DNA from: Strix aluco
Taxonomy: Eukaryota > Chordata > Aves > Strigiformes > Strigidae
DNA: 64,000 nt
Direction: 5' to 3'
Assembly (NCBI RefSeq): GCF_031877795.1
Contig: NC_133954.1
Location: 6,973,256 to 7,037,255, forward strand
Of the stretch, positions 1 to 16,700 are shown piece after piece. Position 1 is the stretch's first letter, and each line of letters begins with the position of its first letter. The position numbers were made by a program, and so were the translations under genes. Under the pieces are notes generated by a model. That model ran no database searches and was not told the origin of the DNA. It saw only the letters and a list, made by a program, of their open reading frames with translations.

Positions 1-334
1 AGAAAGACGTTAATGCTGGAGCCATTTCGGACTAGGCTTGATCAGTTGCCCTGCAATTATTTTATAATCTATGATAATAATGCTGCAGATGTGCTACTCC
101 TGGCCTTAAATACACAACAGCTCAGCTGAGGCACCAGATGTCTTCCCTGCAAGAGCCCTCGCATGATGTCTTCGGTGGACAAAGCCCAGTTCCCAAGGCA
201 TGATCCAGGCAGCTGAACAGAATGCCCACCCCATGAACAAAAACCAGCAAAAAATTGATCAAAAATATGACCTACAAGGTAGCTTAGCTGGTCTCAAGTG
301 ATTCAGGGGGATTAGACAGATCAGACTAGCTCAA

Positions 335-450
335 AACATAGTAGTTACACCACCAGACAAGGACTCAGGAGACCTGGGCTTGATTCCCAGCTCTGCTGCT
401 AATTTTTGGGTGACAGCAGGCAAATAATTTCATTTTTTCTGTTCCTTTCC
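335..450 (+). repeat. MIR-like tRNA-derived SINE, degraded
   Basis: The order of motifs fits a tRNA-derived MIR-type SINE: AGGAGACCTGGGCTTGATTC (B-box-like), then CCAGCTCTGCTGCTAA, then a decayed 'tgggtgacagcaggcaaat..ttcat' segment that resembles the 'gtgaccttgggcaagtcactt' core. Divergence is high, so this is an old copy. Family assignment is from memory of the consensus, without an alignment. Confidence 0.55.
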
Positions 451-569
451 CCCCCCCCCACCCCGCCCCTGATGAAAACAGAGCTGCTCTCCTTTGTGAA
501 GCCCTGGGAGATCCCTGGCTGTTAAGGGTTATGTCAGAGCTCAGGGTATTTGTGTTGTTATTAAATCTC

Positions 570-665
570 ACAGTCGTGCAACAGCCTCCCCAGGGAAGTG
601 ATGAAAGACCTGTCGCTGGAAAGGTTTAAAGCCAGGCTGGATGAGGCAGTAGGAGACACACCGTT
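570..665 (+). repeat. Old CR1/L3-like LINE 3' fragment
   Basis: The segment 'gcaacagcctccccagggaagtgatg..' followed by 'ctggaaaggtttaaagccaggctgga' has the wording of the last coding part of CR1/L3-type LINEs (compare 'caggctgcccagggaagtggtggagtcacc...ctggaggtatttaaa' in the younger copies at 28.1 and 63.3 kb). It is more diverged than the other CR1 copies in this window. Confidence 0.4.
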
Positions 666-1502
666 GAGAATTAACAGGCATTAACGAAGGGGGATAAGGG
701 AGTTGGGATCTAACAGGTTTTCTTCCATCTCTGCTCTCTCTGATCAGCTTAATAAAATGGATCTGTCCAGCCCCACTCCGGCATGTACTGCAGCACACAA
801 CAAAGAGGGAATTACAGCCCAAACGGGGAGGGCGAGCCCCGAAATGCTGCACCCCAAGATACCCGCTGCAGCGGATCCAGCAAACACAGGCCTCTGCTTG
901 CTCTTGTCCCCATGATACTCTGGGTGCAGCCCCTTGCCCCCCCAGCTCACGCAGGGCACGGGGTGCTCACCCCCCCTTCAGCAGCATCGCTCCCCAGCAG
1001 GCTCCTGGAGCTCAGACAGTGTCTCCTTGCCCCCGCCTGACCCCGGCGAGGCCACCCAGGGCCAAGAACAGAACCCCTTGTGTTTTCCCCCCACCCTGAA
1101 TCTGCTTCTCGCGACCACCTCGGCCGAGCCTCCTCCCAAAGCTAAAAAGTTCCCAGCACATCTGGGTGGGACCTCCTCTCGGGGGGCTGTGCCGGGGGGA
1201 TGAACCCCCCATCTGCTGGGTGGCTCCTGGCCAGTGGTGCTGCTTCCTGGGGCTCTCCCTGTCTTTACATTCCCCCCTCCTCTCCATCCCTTTCTCCCTG
1301 GGCTCCTGCCTCTCTCTCCCTCCCCACCACTCGGTCTTGCTTTTCTCCCCCAGCTCTCCCACCACAGAGCAGAGCCACAATGGCTGGCAATCCCCGAAGT
1401 GGATGAACCCCCTCGCTCCCCACATCTCGGGGACCATCATTGTCTCCCGCCGAGCCGCCCGCCGCCTCTCAGCCCTGTTGTTCTCCACGAGCGAAGGCTC
1501 AC

Positions 1503-1727
1503 CATATGCCTGGGCTCCACACGGCGATGCCGAGCAGGAGGGTTTCACCCCGCTGGGGTGGGTCTGTCCGGCGGTGGGTCTGTCCAGCCGTCCCTGCTGG
1601 CAGGGTGTTCTCGCTCCCTTTCTCCCCGCTGCAGAGGCCGGGGCTGTGGGAGCGGGAGCCGTTTCCTGCGAGCTCCCACGGCCGCCTCGCGAGCCCTTTT
1701 ATCGCCGGGCTGCCGCGGTGATTGGCT
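1503..1727 (-). promoter_or_regulatory. Possible leftward promoter and first exon
   Basis: Read on the minus strand there is a CCAAT box (AGCCAATC, 1720-1727). About 20 bp further on is a TATA-like CGATAAAAGG (1695-1704). This lies in a local CpG-rich patch with CGCGAG and CCGCGG. Initiation would fall near 1670. A clean donor, ATATG|GTGAGCC, follows at 1503/1502. By synteny with human 17q23 the leftward gene here would be LIMD2, whose coding exons would lie outside the window. Visible: the boxes and the donor. Inferred: that they act together and belong to LIMD2. Confidence 0.35.
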
Positions 1728-1934
1728 CTCGGCGTCGTACCGTCTTCCAGCCGCTTGCTCCTTTGTGTGAAGCCAACCTCTAACCCCAAATCTTCCCCAG
1801 CCCCTCTCTTCCCGGGCTCCTTCTCCCCAGCCACCCCCAGACCCCCACAGCCTCCCCAACCCTGCTGCCAACACCACCGACCCCGAGAACGCTGCCTCTG
1901 CTTTCCTCCCCACCGGCAGCGTGCGTGCAGTTAC

Positions 1935-2100
1935 CCCCCTGGCGTAATTAGCTTTTGCCCAGCCTCTCCCCCCGAGTTCTGCATGAGCAGATGGACTTCA
2001 CTCAAGACTTTGGACATGGCCTTGGGCTCTCTCTGCATGGCACTGACCCACTGGTGTAAGGTTTCCTGCAAGCATCCTGGAGGATCCATCCCTCCAGGGT
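1935..2100 (-). other. Possible exon of unknown gene (minus strand)
   Basis: On the minus strand an acceptor (GGCTTTTGCAG) at 2101/2100 opens a frame without stops that runs to a donor-like GGGG|GTAACT at 1935/1934. The predicted peptide begins DPGGMDPPGCLQETLHQW and is not low-complexity, unlike most open frames nearby. I do not recognise it. It lies upstream of the candidate leftward promoter, so it could be an alternative first exon, a lineage-specific gene, or chance. Its polypyrimidine tract is weak. Confidence 0.2.
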
Positions 2101-3264
2101 CTGCAAAAGCCAAACTCGCCCCCCGCCCCCAGCCTCAGCAAACTGTTTGCAGAGGAAGGGTCTTACCAGGCAGTGGCAGGAAAGGGGGATCCCAATGCCC
2201 CCAGCTTCTCACCCCCCAGTGGGGCAAAACTGAGCCGCGATAGTTTCAGAAATCCAGGTTTTACTCCACAGAGAGTTGATGAGTGGTGCGTGGGAGCGGT
2301 GCTGCGTGAGGTGGTGGGTAGATCTGCCGGGGCAGGTTCTCATGGGGTGAGCAGAATTGCTGCCTGGACGATAAAGGCAGCTTCCCCTGCACTGCCCCTG
2401 GGGTTTGGGACTGGGTGGCTGAAGTTTGGATGGCTGGGATTTCCCTAGGAACAGGACAAAATGTTAGGAATAAATAGGTTAAGTCTTAATAGATAAAACC
2501 TGAAGGAAACTCTGAGACAGTTTGAGACCAGCCAAAGGAAGCCGGGATGGCTGTGAGCTGGCAGAAAGGCAGAGGGACCCTGTGGCTCTGAGGACTTCGC
2601 CTTAACCTCCCAAACCCCTCCAGTGGGGGATAAATGGAGGCAAGATATGTGATGGAGTGGTGGGAAGAGCTTTAATAGTGATGATGCAGGAACAAATATT
2701 CTTGTTTGGGCTCCTCAGCCCAGTGTGGTACCACTGGAAAGAATCAAATGCCGGCTGGAGATGGCCCCAAGTCTGAGCCCAGCGGCAGAAGCAGGTGATC
2801 TTTGTGTGCAGAGTTTCTCTGTAATTCCCTGTACAAAAAATTCAATTAAGGAATTTATGGCGGTGTTTACTGGACAAGGAGACAGCGGTGATACGATTTA
2901 TCACCTCTGTCACTCTGCATTGCCCAAATAGCATCTGTGATGAAAAGGCTTGCTGCCACCGAGAGCAAATAAAGGAGGAATTTGACTCGATAGTAAAATT
3001 AGCTGTTGCCGAGCAGATCCAAACCCATCGACGGGGATGGTCATATGTATCACACGGCAGGAGACTGGCAGGGCTGCAAAAGCCAGTGTCCATCTGGGCA
3101 CGGGGGAGAGCGGAAGAGCATCCAAGGTATCACCATGCTGCCCCAAAAGACGGGCAGGTGTGCAGGAGGCCTGCAGCGAGCCCGTGTGCTGCCCTGCGCT
3201 CTGGGCATAAACGCACTGGCAAATGGGTCCCGTCTTCAGGCTTGACCTGCCCCCCTTTCACACA
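2101..3264. other. Intergenic, nothing recognised
   Basis: This is mixed-composition sequence with no coding exon, structural RNA or repeat that I can name. Short open frames occur on both strands, but none has splice sites or residue composition suggesting a gene. Confidence 0.5.
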
Positions 3265-3690
3265 ATCACAGAATCACAGAATCATCCAGGTTGGAAAAGA
3301 CCCTGAAGATCCTCCAGTCCAACCATGAACCTCACCCTGACCGTTCCCAACTCCACCAGATCCCTCAGCGCTGGCTCAACCCGACTCTTCAACCCCTCCA
3401 GGGATGGGGACTCCCCCCCTGCCCTGGGCAGCCCATTCCAACGCCCAACAGCCCCTTCTGCAAAGAAATCCTTCCTAAGAGCCAGTCTGACCCTGCCCTG
3501 GCACAGCTTGAGGCCATTCCCTCTTGTCCTGGCGCTTGTTCCTTGGCTCAAGAGACTCATCCCCCCTCTCTGCACCCTCCTTTCAGGGAGTTGGAGAGGG
3601 CCAGGAGGTCTCCCCTCAGCCTCCTCTTCTCCAGACTAAACCCCCCCAGTTCCCTCAGCCGCTCCCCATCAGACCTGTGCTCCAGACTTT
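3265..3690 (-). mobile_element. CR1 LINE, 5'-truncated 3' end
   Basis: The copy begins at its left edge with tandem 'atcacaga', the reverse complement of the CR1 terminal repeat, followed by 'ccaggttggaaaagacc'. The element therefore lies on the minus strand. The body continues through 'tccagggatggggactcc', 'gccctgggcagcccattcc' and 'cagactaaacccccccagtt', all CR1 3' wording. It fades out near 3690. It is about 430 bp and typical of 5'-truncated CR1 copies in bird genomes. Confidence 0.9.
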
Positions 3691-3889
3691 TCCCACAGCA
3701 TCACCCCGCGAGGATGGGGTCTGGAGGAGGAGGAGAGGGCTGGGGGCTCATCCTGGCACCCGCTGCAGGGGATGCAGGGTGGGTGCAGAGCTGTGGCCTG
3801 AGCCCACATCCCGCGGGAGCTCCCCTGGCACCACGAGTCCTTCCCGCAGCCGCTCTGCCTGCCTCGAGAAACGCTGCAGGGCCCCTCCT

Positions 3890-4075
3890 CGCACGTGCGC
3901 AGGCACACACGTGCACGCGCACAGGCACACACACAAAACCACATGCACGCTCTCGTGCTCATGCGCTCACACGTGTGCACGCACATCACATGCGTGTGCG
4001 TGCACATCACATGCGTGTGCGTGCACACGGACACACATGCGTGTCGAGGCGCCCGCGCACACGCTCAGGCCCGCA
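3890..4075. repeat. Alternating purine-pyrimidine tract (Z-DNA-prone)
   Basis: About 180 bp are dominated by CA/TG and CG dinucleotide steps (cacacgtgcacgcgcacaggc and similar). It includes an exact tandem pair of a 21-bp unit at 3982-4002 and 4003-4023. Alternating CA/CG tracts of this kind are the classic Z-DNA-forming sequence. It sits immediately left of the RNF113A CpG island. An ordinary origin by microsatellite decay is possible. Confidence 0.75.
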
Positions 4076-4194
4076 GACAGGGCTGTGGGCGATGCGCGGC
4101 GGCACAGCCCGTGCAGGGGTTGGGGTCCCTCGGCCTGCGCCCACCTCCGGGTGGTCCCGGGTGAGGGGGGTGCTGGGGCTCCGCTCCTTTTCCC

Positions 4195-4208
4195 GTTGCT
4201 ATGGCGAC
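4195..4208. promoter_or_regulatory. X-box (RFX-type) motif
   Basis: GTTGCTATGGCGAC matches 12 of 14 positions of the palindromic X-box GTTGCCATGGCAAC bound by RFX-family factors. It lies 426 bp upstream of the RNF113A start codon, at the left shoulder of its CpG island. Confidence 0.5.
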
Positions 4209-4633
4209 GTGGAAGGCCCCAGCAGCCCGCCAGGCCCGGAGGAGATGGAGGGGGGACGGGGAGGGGGAGGGGGACGGGGGGCCGCGACCCTCGCCCTTCA
4301 CTGTATCCACCCCGCTGCCGGGCTCAGAGGCCGGGGGCAGGAGCCGGGGTGCCAGAGGGGTCGGCCCGGGGCGTCGGGGGTGCCGAGGGGAGCAGCCCAG
4401 GGGTGTCCCGGGGCGGGGCTTCAGCCGCCCGGGCCCCCCCGCCCCAGCTCAGGCCCCCCCACCGCTCCCTCCCCCGCCGGCAGGGGGCGCCCTCCCCGGG
4501 GCCGCCGCTCGCCTCGGGGCCCAGCCCCTCCTCTCGGGGCGCCCGGTCCTCCTCGCCCGCAGGGGGCGCTGCGCTGCGCGGGGGCTCCCGCGGCGCCGCT
4601 CCAGCCGCGGGCGACAGTGGTCGGCGGCGCAAG

Positions 4634-10581
<5,948 letters not shown>

Positions 10582-10610
10582 CAGAGCACCCTGTTTTTTG
10601 TATCTAGCTG

Positions 10611-10616
10611 AATAAA
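10611..10616 (+). terminator. RNF113A: Poly(A) signal of RNF113A
   Basis: A canonical AATAAA lies 30 bp after the RNF113A stop codon, giving an unusually short 3' UTR of roughly 50 bases. No other signal is needed to end this gene before the convergent STRADA transcript. Confidence 0.85.
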
Positions 10617-10639
10617 GCTTTCATGGAGGGGAAAAAAAA

Positions 10640-11349
10640 AATGCTCCCAGCAGTTACCTTGGGGCCAGCAGCTGTAGGCAAGTGCGTGTGTATCGAACAA
10701 GGTGTCCTGACTGTGCCAGACTCCTCGTGTGCTGCTCTGTGGAGGCACAAGGTGGAACAGGTAAGGTCAGACTCCAGAGTATGGCTGCCTGCTCCCCCCT
10801 GCTGCCCGCAGGACCCCCGCAGTGCGCCAGGGAGGGCTCTGCCTTCGGTTACTTCCGAACTTTTTTTTTTTTTGACCCAAGGTGCTGCTGTTTCACTAAC
10901 TCAGCACTGATCCTGCTTGCTTCCTGCTGCTGTGCAAGCATAAAACTGTCTCTAAGTTAATTTAAGTCCATGATCTTTGAGCATGTAGTGAGCTGAAAGC
11001 GTGGAAAGGGATGAGAAATGTATTAGCTTGTGTTAAGTTCATTCTTCACCCTATAAAATGCTCACTCGGGGGAAAGCAGGCTAGAGCGCTGCAGTTAAGT
11101 GTGATTTATCATAGCTCACTGGATCCTCTCCTGTTCCTAGGAGAATTCAGGAGAGGCTTAGAGTGTCAGTGGGCAACAGTTATGGACTCATCCCTCTTCA
11201 GGGAGGAAACCCCTCTCCTCCAAATGCCCCAGCTGCAGCATGTTACTCGCTCTGTCCCAAGGGTTTATGCTCTGAGGACATGGTGCTTTTTCTTGCCGAG
11301 TGCCAGCAATTGAGTCCCTGTCCAGGCCTGGGGGAGAAGCCCTGGCACG
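10640..11349. other. Intergenic gap between convergent genes
   Basis: No exon or structural RNA is recognised between the RNF113A poly(A) site and the CR1 copy. A T-run lies at 10861-10873. Open frames here do not resemble known proteins. Confidence 0.6.
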
Positions 11350-12085
11350 CTGGAAGGAAAGTCCTGCCCATGGGTTGGGGAAATCCCAAGCACAAATCCA
11401 GGCTGGGCGAGGAGTGGATGGAGAGCAGCCCCAAGGAGAAGGACTGGGGGGTGTTGGTGGATGGAAAAATGACGTGAGCCAGCAACGTGCACTCGCAGCC
11501 TGGAAAGCCACCGTGTGCTGCATCCAGAGCAGTGTGGGCAGCAGGGCGAGGGGGGGATTCTCCCCCTCTGCTCCGCTCTCAGGAGACCCCCCTGCAGGGC
11601 CGGGTCCAGCTCTGGGGACACCAACATCAGAAGGACACGGACCTGCTCGAGCAGGGCCAGAGGAGGCCATGAAGATGCTCGGGGGGCTGGAGCACCCCCC
11701 TGTGAGGACAGGCTGAGAGAGTTGGGGGGTTCAGCTGGAGAAGAGAAGGCTCTGGGGAGACCTTAGAGCGGCCTTCCAGGGCTTAAAGGGGCTACAGGAA
11801 AGGGGGGAGGGACTCTTGATCAGGGGGTAGGGATAGGACAAGGGGTAATGGTTTTAAACTGACAGAGGGGAGATTTAGATTAGATCTAAGGAAGAAATTC
11901 TTCCCTGTGAGGGTGATGAGGCCCTGGCACAGGTTGCCCAGAGAAGCTGTGGCTGCCCCCTCCCTGGAAGGGTTCAAGGCCAAGTTGGACGGGGCTTTGG
12001 GCAACCTGGGCTAGTGGAAGGTCTCCCTGCCCAGGGCAGGGGGTGGGAACTGGATGGGCATTAAGGTCCCTTCCAACCCAAATGA
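11350..12085 (+). mobile_element. CR1 LINE, 5'-truncated
   Basis: The copy opens with CR1 ORF2 wording ('gggaaatcccaagcacaaatccaggctgggcgag') and continues through 'ctgggggg.gttggtgg', 'catccagagcagtgtgggcagcag', 'ggacaggctgagagagttgggg' and 'gaagaaattcttccctgtgagggtg'. It ends at 'aaggtcccttccaacccaaatg', where the terminal 8-bp repeats are lost. It is about 735 bp, with open frames broken by many changes. It fills most of the RNF113A-STRADA gap. Confidence 0.92.
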
Positions 12086-12469
12086 GAGGGATAAGGATTT
12101 TCATAAGCTGCAGACTTCGTAACAAGCTCAGAAATTAAGATCTACTTATGATAATAAATCAGGAACCAGACCTGATCCTAGAGAGGAGGAAGTGGGCCTG
12201 GCCTATTTCTTGTAGCCCTGCGTTCCACTGACACTTTCAGAAAAGAGCAAGAGCAGTGGTTTGCAGCTTCCTGCTGTAGTTGAAAGTGCTTCTGAAACAT
12301 GAAGGCAGTTACAGTGAAGAGTGCTGCAGGCCTCCGGGGTACGCTCCAACACCCCACCGGGGTGCAAGCAGCAGCCTTTTAAAGTAAAGAACAGAGAGAA
12401 CAGGCACAGCCAGGCTGTGGCATCAGTTGTGATCCGCTCCATCATCCTGCGGCAACAGCAGACTTAAAC

Positions 12470-13723
12470 CAACAACTTCAGAAATATTTTATTTGTTTTG
12501 GCAAAAAACTAGAGTAACAAACTTTATGTGGGTTCAAGTACAGTTTATAAACACAAGAAGGACCTGTTGCCAGCACCACTACTCCCATCAACCACACCTA
12601 CAGGACTGGAGTCTCAGTGCTTTGTTAAAGAGTAGAAAGACATCCAGCACCCGTGGTCCTTGGAAGGGTCAAACTAAAAGCCTTAAGGACACCTCCAAAA
12701 CAGAGAGACCATGGAATGGGGGAGAGCTGCCAGAGCAGCGTCACACGGCCGGGAGTCAAGGGGAGCCACGCAAGAAGCTTTTACCTGTCGTCGTGAGGGA
12801 AGACAGAACAGCAACGGTAAAGGAAGATAATTCTGTACATGATGTTCAAAGGGGAGTCGTGAGCAAGAGGATTTAGCACAAAAGTAAATTTTTCCTCCAT
12901 GCCAGGGTAAGTCACTGAGAACAAGCTGGTGTGAGTGGTGCACACGGTGAAACCAGCCCAGGTGACAGGAGGCTCACCTCCCTGTGCTGTGGGGTAAAAG
13001 CTGGTACAGTGCAGGGGTGTATGGTGGCTTTGGGGACCCAGGCCACCACCGAGGAGAGGTGGGAACGCCCTGTCTGACCTGGAGCTGAGTGCTCAGTGTC
13101 AAGGGAGAGGAAAGAAGTCTCCTCCAAGCTCTCTCCAGAACTGGAAGAGAAGCAGCCAGCGCTGCAGAGGAATGCCCGATGGCAGCGGCTTGTCTTCATC
13201 TCCCATCACAAAGCAGTGACTAAATTCAAGAACATAATCCCTTTCTACCCCCCCCCCCCCTCAAAACTTATCCTGTGACAACACTAACAATCTGACTAGC
13301 TCTAAGAGAATGCCCAAAACTGATTGCTGCCTGCCTCCCCTTCACTCTAAGGCACCCTTAAAGAGACAGAACCAAAGAGGGTAGGGACATGCAGCCGTCA
13401 ACTGTGATACGAGGAAGCCAGTGATTTTTAGAAAAACATAAATAGAGACTAAACAGACTCATTCAACCCATTTGAGAGATCTACCAGTGCTCAGCTGCAA
13501 GGCCTGGGGCTCTGGGCATTCCACAGCTCCTCGGGGTTGATCCTTTTCCAGCTCAGGTCTGTCCGTTTGTTTCCAGGGTACTTCTGAAGTAAACAGGCAG
13601 CTGAAGTTCCTTCCCAAGGACCTGTAAACTCTTGTATGTGTAACATTCATCACCTTTTATGAACAGGACCAATAAGTTACAATGTCCAGAAAGCTCCTCC
13701 AGAACTAGCTATAGTCCGTTTTT
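12470..13723 (-). other. STRADA: STRADA 3' UTR with poly(A) signal
   Basis: On the minus strand, sequence after the STRADA stop runs about 1.23 kb to a canonical AATAAA (plus-strand TTTATT at 12488-12493). A run of ten or more C (G on the transcript) lies at about 13249-13260. No other gene signal is seen, so the interval is best read as 3' UTR. The end is inferred from the signal alone. Confidence 0.7.
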
Positions 13724-16700
13724 CTAGAATTCCCAGTCATCCACATCCAGCTGCTCCAGGTTTGACACCAGCCCAAAAATGCCACTGGGATCCTGGGGCC
13801 GCGTTCCTTCAAAATTGGTGATCGGGGTGACGGGGCGCAGAAGTTCAGGGAGTGCTTCAGAAGCGCGGCGCTTGATCTGCACAAAAGGAGAGAACGCGGC
13901 TGCTGAAAGGCTCCCCCACACCTGCACATCACAGTCGAGCATCAACAACATGTGGTTACAGGCAGAAAGGAAGAACGTGGTATCACAGCGAGACGCGCGG
14001 GCCTTTCGCGCTGCATCTTGTAACAAGCAAGTGCTTTGTGTGCAGCGCTGGGGTCCTGATGCTCCCCCTCAAACCCTCAGCTCGGAGCAAGCCAGACAAA
14101 TCATTTCAGGGCCAGGAGATTCTCTGCGCCTTCCCAAGCCAGGGCAGGAGCTCACCAACACCTCAGTCTGGTCCCAGGAAGGACCAGGTTAGGACTGACT
14201 TGCCCCAGTACCCCACAATCTGTGGGTGAAAACACCTCTCGCATACAGGACCCACAGCTTTAGATCCTCTGTTTAGATAAGAAAGAGAACAGCCCCTCCA
14301 CCTCCCAGGAGAACGTGAGGATCACCAAGATGCACTACAATTAGTCACCAAACTAACTTAATCCTTTCAGATCACAGAAAATTTGGCACCTCGACATTCC
14401 CACCCTCAGGTTCAGTGACACAGCCAGACAACAACTACAGAAAAGCCACTGTCCTTTATCTGCAGATTAAACGAGTTCCTTACCTGCTTGAAAAAGGGAT
14501 GATTAAGCAGAGTGCCTGCGCTTGGCCTGTAGAAGGGAGTTAGAATGAAGTAAGCACACAAGAAAATGCATCAGTGTTTTAAGGTCAGGTAGTGGTGGTG
14601 AAAGAAAAGACGAGGGTCCATCCTGCCTCCCTCATTTCTCCGCAACAGGATACCTCCCTTTTGTAACCAGTAACACTGGTTATTATGTTCACGTGATGTT
14701 TTATGTGAGCAGTTCAAACTCATTCTACGCAAGCTGCTCACCCCAACATTTGGTCAAGGGAAAGTTTCTGAACAGTGTGGTATGCTAGAGAAGTTTTTCA
14801 TGGCTAGAGACAATCTTACACTACAGAGGAAAATACAGTTCTTGATCACTCCCCATCGTTATTCTCTGCTGGCTGAACAGCAGACATTCACAGTGATGGG
14901 AAGTGGGTAAACATAGTCTCACAGGGGCCAAAAATTCAAATTGTTCAGTTGATTTTCCTGACGTGTAGCACCACTCTACCCCCCAAAGACAGCTGCAAAG
15001 TAATTCTTCAGGCTTTCTTACAGGAAGTGCTCAAAGCGTTAACACTGTTCTTGTTTCACGTGCTTGGACTGCTCCTTGCAATATATGGAGCACATCCTCA
15101 CTCCACTACACTCTTGGAAAGAAAACTTCAAACAACCTCTGCTGGCTCTCACGGTTTAATCAGCCCTAGAATGGTGTAGGTCTGTGCAGAGCAGCTTTCA
15201 CCTGGCTTTACCTGAAATCGGGGTTCCTCTGGAGACACTGCTCTACAAAGTTATGGAAGTAGGTGGAGAAGGTCCGAAGATAAGGGTGCAGGGCTGGCTC
15301 TCCGTTGGCCGCTCTCACGTTGCCAATAGCCATGGTCTCCACCATCCCATAGTTAGCACTTGAACGGGAGGTCTTCATAGTCAACTCATCAGCAGGAATT
15401 GTGGTGGTGTCCAGCAGGCAGGGAACGGTTCCATTCAGCTTTTCCAAAAGCATCTGGAAGAGAAGGGGCATAAGCAACATCACACACAGTAAGACCAGAC
15501 AGTTAAGATTTCCCACTCAGACATGGCACCCGTCGGTCTCACATCCCACGTCCCAGGATGAAGGATGAGAAGGGAACAGCTTTTAAACGTTACCTGAGTA
15601 GAAGGCATGTCTTTAAATGGTACATGTCCATTTGCCAGCTCGCAGGCTGTTATCCCTACGCTGTAAATGTCAGATTTTGCATCGTAACCCTGGAGATTCT
15701 AGATGAAAAGGAAAAGATAAATTAGCCTTGTGGACTTGCATGTTATGGAATGTGGGCAATGCCCAGAAGTCAATGTGCAGAACAGCAAACCCAAATGATT
15801 AGAGCAGAAATAGTGCAACCCACATACAGGCTGGTTACTGTGGTGGTGATTTGTTAGTTAAAACACGCAGTTAAGGGCAACGTTTATTTAACTGAAATCA
15901 GCTAGCTGGTAGGGATGTCAGCTACCTTAGGGTAACAGGCATCTAATGTAATGCTTCCCTAATGGGAGAATCTGTAGAGGTACCTACAAGAAAACTATTT
16001 AGTCAAATAGATCAGATCAAATTCTACCCATTTGCCCTGTGTCCACCCCAACCTCCCTCCCAGCTTCTCCCCTTCCTTTTCCTTGCATTCGCACACCTTC
16101 CTCTGGAGGGAAAGGAAAGGCAATGTTGTAACGTGGGGTCCTCAGCAATTGCCCCTTTTGACAGGAATACAGGTTTCCCCTTGCTAGGGGTCACTCGTGT
16201 TAAGGTAAAAAGGATAGAAAAAAAGAATAGAGAACATCACAAGAAAAAGTAACCCTGTGCCATAAGAACTCAGAAAATTATACAGAGTTACCATATAACA
16301 CTAAAAAACTAGTAGGTTTTTCTAAACACACCTGCTGCAAGACTTCAGGACTGAGCCAAGGCAGGACTTTGATGCTGTATTTGGGAAAGTCATGAACAAC
16401 TTTGAGACGCTGCCCATGGTTGATCATACTTAGATTACTTCGCAGGCCAGAGAGGTACACCTTCCCATCTACGGAGATCAGGATATGGCTGGCTTTAACA
16501 CTCCTGAAAGAAGTAGTAAAACCAGTCAGGTACTCTGGCCTCAAAGGAGTTATGTTCCTTACAGCTTGCCCAGGAAGACGTAGTGCAGAAGGGCACTGCA
16601 AAGGATTTATGGCAGGCACAGGTAACCTGAATTTCCTTTACAGTACATACAATAAAAATAGTAACCACTAATAACTTCCAGCAACTGACATTTACTCTCG

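Larger units (their letters stand above)
1..1490. other. Upstream flank, no gene recognised
   Basis: No exon of a known protein is visible on either strand. The stretch holds an old SINE-like copy near 335-450, a degraded CR1-like piece near 570-665, and C-rich low-complexity sequence from about 950 to 1350. The open frames here are long only because the sequence is C-rich. By comparison with human 17q23, the gene expected to the left of STRADA is LIMD2 on the minus strand. The stretch could therefore be its first intron, but no LIM-domain exon is seen. Confidence 0.5.

Noticed and set aside
11188-11670. Overlapping open frames on both strands
   Set aside because: They are inside or overlap the CR1 copy; the antisense frames are shadows.
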